This document shows, one piece after another, positions 18,172 to 26,598 of a DNA stretch of 64,000 nt (positions are counted from its first letter, which is position 1; each line of letters opens with the position of its first letter). The notes under the pieces were generated by a model, which saw only the letters and a list, made by a program, of their open reading frames with translations, searched no databases and was not told the origin of the DNA. This DNA is from Sphingobacteriales bacterium (GTDB lineage: Bacteria; Bacteroidota; Bacteroidia; Chitinophagales; Chitinophagaceae), in the NCBI GenBank assembly GCA_012270485.1, contig JAAXIF010000065.1, positions 38,959 to 102,958 on the forward strand, read 5' to 3'. Both the position numbers and the translations under genes were made by a program.

Positions 18172-19422
18172 TTAGTTCACCCTTGTAAGGGTCTTGGTTT
18201 TACCAAATAGCCTCATGCCGTGGTAACCCGTAACTATAGCAGTATTTGCATCTTTGAGTTTAATATAACAGCTTGCAGAATGTCCCATATCAGGTAACTG
18301 GATTTCGCCACCTTTCCACTCTTTGTCATCAGCATCATATTCCAAATTCCACAATACTCTCCTACCGATTTCATTGTTTTTTGACATATCTTTTACCCAA
18401 TAGATTTTACCAACGTATTTACCATCTTCTTTAACGACGCTTATCTTTTTACTACCATCCTGAAGCTGCCAATTACCGGTAATAGCATCTGCATCCGTCT
18501 GGGAAAATACAATTCCATTTATAAACAGCATAGCTGCAATGAGTAAGATTGTTTTTGAATTTTGCCGAATCTTTTTATTGAAAGGGTAGAGAAATTGTTT
18601 CCAGTAGTTTTTGGGAAAGTTCTTTTCTTCAGCAATACCGATAACGCCTAATTCTGTTTGCATTTTCGGACTATCATACGCAGTGTTGAACAGGCGGTCC
18701 CAAATGGTAAGCCAGGCTCCGTAGTTAACCTGTGCATCTTTATAATCTGCACGGTGATGCCAGCGGTGCAACTCTGCTACACAAAAGAATTTCTTCAAAA
18801 TACCTGCTTTGTAATCAAGATTGGTATGCTGCATAAACATATTTACGGCCAGAATTGCCAGCGCCGCCACCACCACCGGTTGCGGAGTACCGATTACAAG
18901 GCAAAGAATAATGCCAGGTGTTCCCTCTATTACCTGATGCAATGCATGACGTTTTTCACCATTTAAAAAGTACAATCGCTCCGAACTATGGTGAATAGCA
19001 TGAAGCTTCCATAAAAATTGGTATTTATGACTCTGCCAGTGTACCAGGAAAAGAAAGAAATCTATTATTGTAAGTGCAATTATAACCTGCATCCAAAATG
19101 GCAATTGCATCGGAAACAACGACAAAAAGCTAATACTTTCCGCCAGCCATATAAAAAGAAATTGAGCAATTAGTTTTATACTGTAATTAATGATGTAGTA
19201 AGTAAGGTCAAGGTTCCAGTCATTTTTACCACCTACCCAATTCTTTTCATAAGGCATCCATTGTTCCAATACTAAAATTAATATACCTGTAAGAGTAATG
19301 ACAGGTACAGTTACAAGATATTGGTTGTACCCTGATCGGATTCCATACAAAATAATGGCAGAAGTTGACAACATGATGGCAGGATAAATTCCAAACTGAA
19401 ATACTTTGTTCATGCAAAACAT
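18172..19422 (-). CDS. sterol desaturase/fatty acid hydroxylase family protein fused to DUF2147
   Basis: 416 residues. The first about 280 form a membrane-bound di-iron hydroxylase with its His boxes: HWQSHK, HAIHHSS, and HRWHHRADYKD, plus several TM helices. After a further hydrophobic segment (about 294-310, ending GIVFSQ, which looks like an internal signal) comes a DUF2147 domain (about 313-416): ITGNWQLQDGSKKI, GKYVGKIYWV, and GYHGMRLFGKTKTLTRVN at the end. DUF2147 is normally a stand-alone exported protein, so this is a fusion in one frame. Lipid-tail hydroxylation is likely for the first part; DUF2147 has no settled role. Confidence 0.85.
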   Translation of the reverse strand: MFCMNKVFQFGIYPAIMLSTSAIILYGIRSGYNQYLVTVPVITLTGILILVLEQWMPYEKNWVGGKNDWNLDLTYYIINYSIKLIAQFLFIWLAESISFLSLFPMQLPFWMQVIIALTIIDFFLFLVHWQSHKYQFLWKLHAIHHSSERLYFLNGEKRHALHQVIEGTPGIILCLVIGTPQPVVVAALAILAVNMFMQHTNLDYKAGILKKFFCVAELHRWHHRADYKDAQVNYGAWLTIWDRLFNTAYDSPKMQTELGVIGIAEEKNFPKNYWKQFLYPFNKKIRQNSKTILLIAAMLFINGIVFSQTDADAITGNWQLQDGSKKISVVKEDGKYVGKIYWVKDMSKNNEIGRRVLWNLEYDADDKEWKGGEIQLPDMGHSASCYIKLKDANTAIVTGYHGMRLFGKTKTLTRVN

Positions 19423-19477
19423 TTTTAGAGTACAAAAATGCTTTACCTAAAAGTAAAAGACTTGAATAAACCTGCTA

Positions 19478-20227
19478 TTATTTAAGAACTTCTGAAGGCG
19501 AAACACCAAACATTTCTGTAAATGTGCGGCTAAGATGGGCTACATCTGAAAACCCCCCGCCATATGCTGCATTGGTAAACGATTGCCCTTTCATTACTTC
19601 TTGTAATGCTGCCTGCATCCGGCACCAAAGTATGTATTTACGAAATGGGATACCGGTTTGCTCCTTAAATAAATGGGCAAAGCGGCTTTCAGAAAGATGC
19701 ACTTTAGAAGCGATATTTGCCAAACTTATTTCTTCATTCAAGTTTGAATAAAGAAACGTTATTGATTGTTTAATTCTTTCATCAATTTGATTAACTGAGT
19801 TTTCGCTGCCCGTTAGCTTTTCAACAAGCAAGCCAATTAGACTATGTACATTTTCCTCTTCATTTGATGCTGAATTAAACCAATTGATAAATTCAGTTCT
19901 TACAGCATCAATTTCACTACTCAAGTAATGAACCAATCCTTGTTTTTCCAGATGCATGGATGCTTCCAGCCTATGAGTGTAATTCAATTCAGCATCCAAA
20001 TAAATGAAAATATAAAAATCATCCTTACCGATAAATTGATGTGGCAAGTCGGCAGCTATAATGCTGCAATCACTTTTTTCAAATTCAGTTCCATTTTTTG
20101 AAATCAAGAAAGATTTCTGGAATGACATTACAATTTCAAGGGCATGGTGTTCATGCATTTTTGTCAGCACCTGACGACCTATATAGACCGCCATGCCCCC
20201 GGAGATATGAAGTTTGAATTTTTGCAA
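19478..20227 (-). CDS. AraC-family transcriptional regulator
   Basis: 249 residues. The C-terminal 100 contain two helix-turn-helix motifs of the AraC family: ISLANIASKVHLSESRFAHLF and SFTNAAYGGGFSDVAHLSRTF, then GVSPSEVL. The N-terminal half is a cupin-like sensor (for example HEHHALEIVMSF and IIAADLPHQFIG). It lies 55 bp upstream of the desaturase-DUF2147 gene on the same strand and could control it. The ligand is unknown. Confidence 0.9.
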   Translation of the reverse strand: MQKFKLHISGGMAVYIGRQVLTKMHEHHALEIVMSFQKSFLISKNGTEFEKSDCSIIAADLPHQFIGKDDFYIFIYLDAELNYTHRLEASMHLEKQGLVHYLSSEIDAVRTEFINWFNSASNEEENVHSLIGLLVEKLTGSENSVNQIDERIKQSITFLYSNLNEEISLANIASKVHLSESRFAHLFKEQTGIPFRKYILWCRMQAALQEVMKGQSFTNAAYGGGFSDVAHLSRTFTEMFGVSPSEVLK

Positions 20228-20440
20228 GCCTGCTAAATTTTATCATGAAAAGATGTGTTAGCTTAAACGAATGTTTTGAAACCAGTTACTCTATTAAAAT
20301 TGAATACTGGTCAAGCTGTGAATATTCCATAGGCAAATAGTTATTGTGCTTGAGTTATACAATTATTTGCCGTTAGTATTATTATTCATTTTGTCTCTTC
20401 AATTGTTTACTTGGCGTATTGTTATATTTTTTAGAACTAA

Positions 20441-20551
20441 GTTAGGACGAAATAATTTTAACCGTTCTTCAATATTAATGAATCATATGTTGTGAACAGA
20501 TTGTTCATTTCTCTTGTATTGAACAATGATTGGGGAGAGCTTGCTTTTCAT
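20441..20551 (-). pseudogene. decayed copy of the 5' end of the 16887-18134 gene
   Basis: Reading from the ATG at 20551, the first 37 codons align without gaps to the start of the possible nuclease gene; about 21 residues are identical, including QYK, NQSV versus NEQSV, and EERLK. Codon 23 (Trp in the intact gene) is TGA here. The similarity continues about 30 bp upstream of the ATG (TTAAACAGTAAAATA against TTAAAACAGCAAAATA). Past Asn 37 it is lost. This is the remnant of a paralogous gene. Confidence 0.85.
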
Positions 20552-20576
20552 CGGTAGTTTTAAACAGTAAAATATA

Positions 20577-20660
20577 TCATTTACAGCAATCCTTTTTCCT
20601 TACAAAGAGCGCCTTAAAGATTTTCCAGAAAAATTGCCATATTGATTTTACAGTTGCCAT
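20577..20660 (-). CDS. possible small ORF or gene remnant (27 codons, basic/hydrophobic)
   Basis: An ATG at 20660 opens 27 codons encoding a short chain with WQFFWKIFKALF, then VRKKDCCK before a TGA. It is hydrophobic and aromatic, with a basic, Cys-Cys end, and might be the tail of a lost membrane or metal-transport gene. I do not recognise it, and it may not be translated. Confidence 0.25.
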   Translation of the reverse strand: MATVKSIWQFFWKIFKALFVRKKDCCK

Positions 20661-20769
20661 TATAACATAGTTAGTAACATTAGTCCACTCATGTAAATCA
20701 TTAATAAATCCGCAAGAATGGTAATGGTACTCATGGGTAAATTAAATACAGCACCAAGGCAGGCAGATT

Positions 20770-20890
20770 TTATTTTCGTTTGTTAAGAACGCTTAATAAA
20801 GCTACAACAATGCTTACCATCATTACTACAAAGGTAACGGTATTGGTAAAAATTGGATTGACCCCGGTTAAGAAAGCCAATCATAAAGAT
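20770..20890 (-). pseudogene. remnant of a membrane-protein C-terminus
   Basis: On the minus strand the last about 34 codons before a TAA at 20770-20772 read VNPIFTNTVTFVVMMVSIVV followed by ALLSVLNKRK, a clear TM helix with a basic end. Upstream the frame is broken: MIGFL is in one frame and the rest in another. It looks like a decayed membrane gene. The family cannot be named. Confidence 0.45.
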
Positions 20891-21267
20891 AGCTTCTGCA
20901 TATGAATTGTATATAAATCTGTTTGAATATTTAGATTATTATAGCCCAATTGAACATTTATTAGAGTTCGTTTGATGAAATATCGAAAGAGGGAGGATTA
21001 TTATTAATAGACTTCGCTTGATTGATTTTTTTTAATGGCATTTTAGTATTAAGCAAGCATTCAAATTTAGGCCAATTAGGAAGACAGTTAGGCACTTGAT
21101 ATCGTTTAGCGGCTAAACGTATTTTACATGTAAAGAAGGAATCATCTCTATTTCGCATATACGATATTTAATACTTATTTTGATACGTATATCTTTTACA
21201 AATCGCCATCATTTGGTACGGATAAATTAAAAGAAAGGTTGCTATTGCTTTTTTAAAAATATCAGCT
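20891..21267. other. non-coding AT-rich gap
   Basis: No gene is supported between the membrane-gene remnant and the adaptor gene. One 65-codon minus-strand ORF (20961-21158) has no recognisable pattern and is not called. Nothing regulatory stands out. Confidence 0.4.
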
Positions 21268-22464
21268 TTACATTTTCATTCCCTCCATTGGATTTGCTCC
21301 TTTCTTGAAAATATATTCGCTGTGGAGCAAATAAGCCCCTTTCAATACAACAATATCTCCTTCGCTCAAACCGGATATTATTTCTATACGATCATCACTC
21401 TCCAACCCCGTCTGTACCATTACATTTTTAAATGTATTCTTACCAGTCTGTACCCATACAGTTGCCCCTTTGCCGTCTCTTATTACTGCATCAATAGGTA
21501 AACTAAGGGACTTGCTTCTAGGACTTTTTAACAATACATAAGCCGGCATACCAGGCTTCAAATAATTACCGGGATTCGGAATAGGAATGCGCACAAGATT
21601 AATTCTTGTAGCCTGATTGATTTCAGGATTTACAAATTCAAGTTTCCCTTTTATTTCCTTATTATTAAAATCCGGAAGTTGAACAGTAACCATACTGTTC
21701 TCCTGCAGATCAGCTAATTGCGAGCTATATACCTGTGCCTCTACCCATAATGTTGAAAGATCCGCAAGTTTTACAATTGTACCACCTTCCATTACATAAT
21801 CGCCTTCCCGGATATCAAGCTGGGTAATATAGCCGCCCGCAGTGCTATAGTAGGTAGTTATCGGGCTTGCTTTCCTGGTATCGACCAGCTCACTAATTTG
21901 CATTTCGGTCAAACCCCAAAGAAGTAATTTATTTTTCGCACCCTGAATTAACTGATCAAAATCAATAATGGCCTGACTTGAAAACGTATTTTTCTTATCT
22001 ATTGCAAGTAGGTATTCCTGTTTTGCATTATTCAAATCTTCACTGTACATTTCATAAAGTGGCGACCCTTTTTTGACGTATTCACCAAGGTTCTTGAAAT
22101 AAAGTTTTTCTACTCTTCCCATAACCCTGGAACTAACAGCATACAGCTTCGATTGATCAAAATTCAATGAAGCAGTTAAAATTAACTGATCATTGATTGT
22201 CCCATTTCGGATAGTATCCACTAAAATGTTCCCTAATTGAATCTGCTGTTCACTCAGTTCCAGCTCATCTTGACTTTCGCCCTTTCTTTTTTTTACTGGT
22301 GTTAAGTCCATTTTACAAATAGGACATTTACCAGGTTTATACTCAACAACCTGAGGATCCATTGAACAGGTATAATATGTATCAGGATCTATAGGTTCCT
22401 TTACTGTATTCTTGCAAGACGAAACGAGTATTATGAATACTAGTATAGAGATGATATACCGCAT
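21268..22464 (-). CDS. CusB-type RND adaptor with one HMBD
   Basis: 398 residues with a lipobox (LVSSC, Cys 17). Residues about 31-52 form an HMBD (YYTCSMDPQVVE, then GKCPICKMDLTPV), as in the N-terminal extension of CusB-like adaptors of Bacteroidota. The core follows: VMGRVEKLYFKNLGEYVKKG (lipoyl half), a short helical hairpin with LNNAKQEYLLAIDKKN, GGYITQLDIREGDYVMEGG (second half), WVEAQVYSSQLADL, and a C-terminal domain. The gene ends in MEGMKM. It is the last gene of the second metal operon, 2 bp after the preceding adaptor gene. Confidence 0.9.
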   Translation of the reverse strand: MRYIISILVFIILVSSCKNTVKEPIDPDTYYTCSMDPQVVEYKPGKCPICKMDLTPVKKRKGESQDELELSEQQIQLGNILVDTIRNGTINDQLILTASLNFDQSKLYAVSSRVMGRVEKLYFKNLGEYVKKGSPLYEMYSEDLNNAKQEYLLAIDKKNTFSSQAIIDFDQLIQGAKNKLLLWGLTEMQISELVDTRKASPITTYYSTAGGYITQLDIREGDYVMEGGTIVKLADLSTLWVEAQVYSSQLADLQENSMVTVQLPDFNNKEIKGKLEFVNPEINQATRINLVRIPIPNPGNYLKPGMPAYVLLKSPRSKSLSLPIDAVIRDGKGATVWVQTGKNTFKNVMVQTGLESDDRIEIISGLSEGDIVVLKGAYLLHSEYIFKKGANPMEGMKM

Positions 22465-22466
22465 AC

Positions 22467-23822
22467 TTAGTTTTTTATTTTTATAAAACTTTCACTGTCC
22501 ATAAGAAATTGAGCATTTGCTGCAACTGAATCTTTCATTGTCAATCCTTTGAGTATCTGTATCTGTTTCTCCAGAACAACCCCTGTAATTACTTTCTTTG
22601 CTCTAAAGCCCTCGGCTGTCTTTTGGAAAACCACTTTTTCTAATCCTAATGAGAGCACTGCGTCTTTGGGTAACCAATAATCTTTTATAGTATTTCCAAA
22701 GATTACTGCCTGAACCTGACTACCAATAGGTATTCTTAAACTGCTATTATTGAAGCCAACTCTTACAGTCTGGGTCTTACTTTCTTTGCGATAAAATGGC
22801 TCAACGAAATCAATGGTAGCTTTAAAGTCTTTCTGCCTAGCTGTTTCAGGAATAATCCTTACAGCATTACCTTTTTTTACAAAGGATTGATTTTCGCCAT
22901 ATATATTTAAGATGGCCCATGCTTTATCGGGATTAAAGACTGTAAACACTGACTGACCTTTCTGTACATACATCCCTTCTTTTAATGCGAGCGCTTCGGT
23001 TTGTTGAGAAAAATTTCCCATATTATCATTTGCTATGTTCATTTTATCAACATTGATGGTTTCATGAATATGCCCACTGTAATTACTGATAACCGAAATC
23101 GTGAATAAGGGTTTACCCGATTGAATCAACTCCATTACCTGTTTATTGCTCATTCCGAGTAATAAAAGTTTTTCTTTTGCCGCTTCTAATAAAGTCGAAT
23201 TTTCAGGATCATTCTTTAAGAGAAACAAAAGATTCTGCTGTGCAGTGAGTAATTCAGGACTATAAATATCCATGATACGCTGTCCGTTAGTAACTTTCTG
23301 GTATTTATAGCGTACATAAAGTTTTTCGATTCTTCCCGACACCTTGGCAGAAATTCCCCCGATCATTCTTGTATCGTAGGCGATATTACCTAATGCGTTT
23401 AGTTCTATTTGCTCACTGCTGAACTCAAGACCAGTAACAGGAATAGACGATATTACCAGTTCATTGGTTGGTTGGAGTAGAGCATTCAATTCAATATTTT
23501 CGTCTTTTTTATTATTGTTTTCTTTTTTAATTAAATCCATCCCGCAAATAGGGCAAGCTCCCGGTTGATCTTTAATGATCGAAGGGTGCATGGGGCAGGT
23601 ATAGGTAGCATTTTTCTCTGGCTGATGATTTTCCTCCATTTTTACCAAATCCATTCCACACTTGATACAGGTACCAGGTTTATCACTAAATATAGAATCC
23701 TCTGGCATAGGACAGGTATACGTTTCCTTAGAAACAGCTTGGTGATCACTATGTGTATTTTTATTTTCACAGGCAACCAAAAAGAATACCAGAACTTGTA
23801 TAAAAAATAATTTCTTCATCAT
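22467..23822 (-). CDS. CusB-type RND adaptor with two HMBDs
   Basis: 451 residues, lipobox VFFLVAC (Cys 18). Two HMBDs precede the adaptor: YTCPMPEDSIFSDKPGTC with CGMDLVKM, and YTCPMHPSIIKDQPGAC with CGMDLIKK (about residues 35-60 and 73-98). The core shows KVSGRIEKLYVRYKYQKVTNG, a helical hairpin, and a second lipoyl half after residue 250. Two different adaptors next to each other could form a mixed hexamer or serve different steps; this is inferred. The gap to the multicopper oxidase gene upstream is 9 bp. Confidence 0.9.
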   Translation of the reverse strand: MMKKLFFIQVLVFFLVACENKNTHSDHQAVSKETYTCPMPEDSIFSDKPGTCIKCGMDLVKMEENHQPEKNATYTCPMHPSIIKDQPGACPICGMDLIKKENNNKKDENIELNALLQPTNELVISSIPVTGLEFSSEQIELNALGNIAYDTRMIGGISAKVSGRIEKLYVRYKYQKVTNGQRIMDIYSPELLTAQQNLLFLLKNDPENSTLLEAAKEKLLLLGMSNKQVMELIQSGKPLFTISVISNYSGHIHETINVDKMNIANDNMGNFSQQTEALALKEGMYVQKGQSVFTVFNPDKAWAILNIYGENQSFVKKGNAVRIIPETARQKDFKATIDFVEPFYRKESKTQTVRVGFNNSSLRIPIGSQVQAVIFGNTIKDYWLPKDAVLSLGLEKVVFQKTAEGFRAKKVITGVVLEKQIQILKGLTMKDSVAANAQFLMDSESFIKIKN

Positions 23823-23831
23823 ATATACAGC

Positions 23832-25334
23832 TTATATCAATTCATATTGTAACATCATGCCATCATCTTCATGTTCAAGATTATGGCAATGGAAAACAAA
23901 TTTTCCTAAATTACTTTCGAACGGAATGATTATTTGAACCGTCTCCCCGGGCATTACCAGTACTGTGTCCTTCCAGCCAGTTTCAGATGCTATCAGACTC
24001 CCCCTGCCACCTGTTCTTTGAAGTACCTGGAAAAAAACTCCGTGTAAATGCATAGGATGAGGCTCATCTCCTTTACTATTATCGAAGACCCATATCTCAT
24101 TCGTATTGGATTTAATGCTTTCATCAATGCGACTGCTATCAAAAAGCTTACTATTAATGCGATGACGCATCCTCATACCATCATTCATAGGATATCCATG
24201 ATGTTCCATCGGATTAGATATATCAAATGTTCTGCTCCTGACTGATGAAGAGGCTGGCAAACTATCGATCATTGAAAGTTTTGTGGGTACAGTGAAAGAA
24301 TCTGTGACAGGAGCGGTAACTTTAAACTTCATGATCTTAAATGACTGCTTCCCTTGCGCATCTCCAGCGTTAGCAAATTCTTTACTTAGCAAGAATAGCT
24401 CTGTACCGATAGACAACCCATTAAAACTTACTAAAACATCCAGCCTTTCACCTGGAGCCAATAAAATCTCCTTTACTGTTACAGGATTTTTCAATAAACC
24501 ACCATCATTACCAATAATTATCATATCGGCATTATTACTGAATGCGAGATTATACAAACGTGCGTTTGAGCCATTCAAAATACGAAGTCTGTAATAACGG
24601 GTTGATACTTCAGTATAAGGTGAATAAATACCGTTTACCAATACAGACTCCCCCATATAGCCCGACATAACTTCTTCTGCAGTAGGATTATATGTTATCC
24701 CCTGATTGGTTAATCGTTTATCTTGTATAACCAATGGAATCTCAAAACGACCCGATGGTAGATTTAAAGTTGCTTCTTCCAGATCATTAATAATAAACAA
24801 GCCTGCTAAGCCCTGAAATACCTGTTTACCTGTCTTAAAATGAGGGTGTGGATGATACCATGTCAATCCGGCTCTCTGATTCACAGTAAACTGATAGCGG
24901 AAAGTACCACCTGCATTTGCTAATTGATCTGGGTGTCCATCCATTAATGCAGGTACTTTTAAGCCATGCCAGTGAATATTGGTATGTTCAGATAAATTAT
25001 TCTGGAGCAAAATATTTACAACATCTCCCCTGTTTACCCTGAATGACGGACCAAGCATCCCATTAGGTTGATAGCCCAAGACAGGAATACTAGCCCCCCT
25101 AATATTTACAGTTGTAGTTTGTGCTGTGAGTATCTGATTGGCACCAGACTGTAATGGGTTGGTAAGCATTTGTGAAAAATCATTCTCAGTAACCATAACA
25201 GGTTTTGTCATTAGCCCGTTGTGATGTTCTTTTCTGCACCCTGAACCAGCCATAAAAAATCCAGCTAAAGATCCACTTGTTATTAGGCTACCGGTACTAA
25301 TCCCAGACAGTTGTATGAATTTTCTTCTTTGCAT
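23832..25334 (-). CDS. multicopper oxidase (CueO/CotA-like)
   Basis: 500 residues. The N-terminus is a twin-arginine-type signal (MQRRKFIQLSG) that ends in a lipobox-like MAGSGC. All four copper-ligand motifs are present: NIHWHGLKVP (about 120), WYHPHPHFKTG (about 160), HPMHLHGVFF (about 437), and VFHCHNLEHEDDGMM (about 480) with the Cys-His and the axial Met for the type 1 site. It would oxidise Cu(I) (or organic substrates) with O2 outside the inner membrane, a standard part of copper tolerance. Its place between TolC-like and adaptor genes in one operon supports this. Confidence 0.92.
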   Translation of the reverse strand: MQRRKFIQLSGISTGSLITSGSLAGFFMAGSGCRKEHHNGLMTKPVMVTENDFSQMLTNPLQSGANQILTAQTTTVNIRGASIPVLGYQPNGMLGPSFRVNRGDVVNILLQNNLSEHTNIHWHGLKVPALMDGHPDQLANAGGTFRYQFTVNQRAGLTWYHPHPHFKTGKQVFQGLAGLFIINDLEEATLNLPSGRFEIPLVIQDKRLTNQGITYNPTAEEVMSGYMGESVLVNGIYSPYTEVSTRYYRLRILNGSNARLYNLAFSNNADMIIIGNDGGLLKNPVTVKEILLAPGERLDVLVSFNGLSIGTELFLLSKEFANAGDAQGKQSFKIMKFKVTAPVTDSFTVPTKLSMIDSLPASSSVRSRTFDISNPMEHHGYPMNDGMRMRHRINSKLFDSSRIDESIKSNTNEIWVFDNSKGDEPHPMHLHGVFFQVLQRTGGRGSLIASETGWKDTVLVMPGETVQIIIPFESNLGKFVFHCHNLEHEDDGMMLQYELI

Positions 25335-25344
25335 TCAGATTGGT

Positions 25345-26598
25345 TTAGTTTTTTTCAATAATTCTTTCAATTGTCACCTGAAGTTTCAATGCCTGACTTA
25401 GTAACTCTAATAATTCTAACTGTTTCATGTTTAGAATTTCCCATGCATCATATAACATGAATAACTCTTCTGTATTCTGCTCATAACCGAGTTGCATTGT
25501 CCTGTAATTATTACGCAATGCGGGGATTATCTGACTTTCAAAAAGTTTTAATTGCTTTTTCTTTAACCCCAGTTCATTACGCATACCATAAGCCATCCCA
25601 CTGTATTCATTCACCATCATTTCTTTTTGTGACTGAATGGCATTACTTTTCCATTTTAAGCTTTCAATATTGGCTTTATTCATTTTAGAAGACCATTTAG
25701 CCATCGGAATACGAACCATCCCCATAATAGTATACTGTAATGGCTGTCCTCCAAATCCAATCATATTATCATAACGAATACCAAATTGAGGTTTAAGGGC
25801 AGTACGCTCTGTTTCCTGTTTTAGAACAGTAAGCTCAATCTCTCTATCCAATGATTTTAGGTCACTACGGTTAGTATAAAAAAGAGTGCTATCAAAAACA
25901 AGAGCTTCATAACTATTCAAGAAGTAAGTGGTATCAATATCGAAATCTGTCATGGCATTTCTACCCATAAGCGAATTGATGCGAATACGTTTTTCTTTAA
26001 TGTCGCTTTCAAACATTAATTGCATATTTTTCACTTCTCCTAAAGCAGCTTTTGCTTTATAATAGGCACTTATCTTTTCAAGACCGTTTTTATAACGTAT
26101 TTCTGCATTTTTGATCATGAAGTCCAATATCTTTTCATTCTCTTCCAGGATCAATAACTTCTTTTTCAGGATAATCCAATCATAATAGAACTGTTTAGCA
26201 TCATTCACTAATTCATTCAGTGTTGCATTCTTTTTTTCTTTCTCAACTGATGACATAGCTTTCATGTACCTCTCATCTGCTTCTAATTTTTTTCTATTCG
26301 GAAGCATTTGCTCACCAGAAATCATCACAGATCCCATACCAGGCATATCGCCCTCCCTATGCCAGAGTCTGACATCATATGGTGTCATAAATTGACCAAT
26401 GCCAATTTGAGGAGGCATCCAGCTTCTTGCACCTTTTGCAGCTTCATCCATAGAACGGATTTCATGATCATACATCTTCACTACAGGATGCTTTGTTTTA
26501 ATGCTATCAATGATTGTATCCAGCTTCAGGATTTGTCCATTGCCATATACAAAACCTGTCAAACCAAAGAAGGTTAGTATTAATTTATTCTTTAACAT
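25345..26598 (-). CDS. TolC-family outer-membrane protein
   Basis: 417 residues with a signal peptide (ending VYGNG). The helical and strand repeats of TolC are visible: HPVVKMYDHEIRSMDEAAKG near the start, PPQIGIGQFMTP, then VNDAKQFYYDWIILKKKLL, and a second half beginning near residue 235. Met is frequent around residues 70-100 (GDMPGMGSVMISG), as in silver/copper CusC-type channels of Bacteroidota. Its start overlaps the end of the downstream half of the CusA gene by 14 bp, so it belongs to the same operon. Confidence 0.85.
   Translation of the reverse strand: MLKNKLILTFFGLTGFVYGNGQILKLDTIIDSIKTKHPVVKMYDHEIRSMDEAAKGARSWMPPQIGIGQFMTPYDVRLWHREGDMPGMGSVMISGEQMLPNRKKLEADERYMKAMSSVEKEKKNATLNELVNDAKQFYYDWIILKKKLLILEENEKILDFMIKNAEIRYKNGLEKISAYYKAKAALGEVKNMQLMFESDIKEKRIRINSLMGRNAMTDFDIDTTYFLNSYEALVFDSTLFYTNRSDLKSLDREIELTVLKQETERTALKPQFGIRYDNMIGFGGQPLQYTIMGMVRIPMAKWSSKMNKANIESLKWKSNAIQSQKEMMVNEYSGMAYGMRNELGLKKKQLKLFESQIIPALRNNYRTMQLGYEQNTEELFMLYDAWEILNMKQLELLELLSQALKLQVTIERIIEKN

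Noticed and set aside
20961..21158. 65-codon minus ORF in the gap before the second metal operon
   Set aside because: No family pattern, odd composition and no neighbour support; the area is full of decayed sequence.
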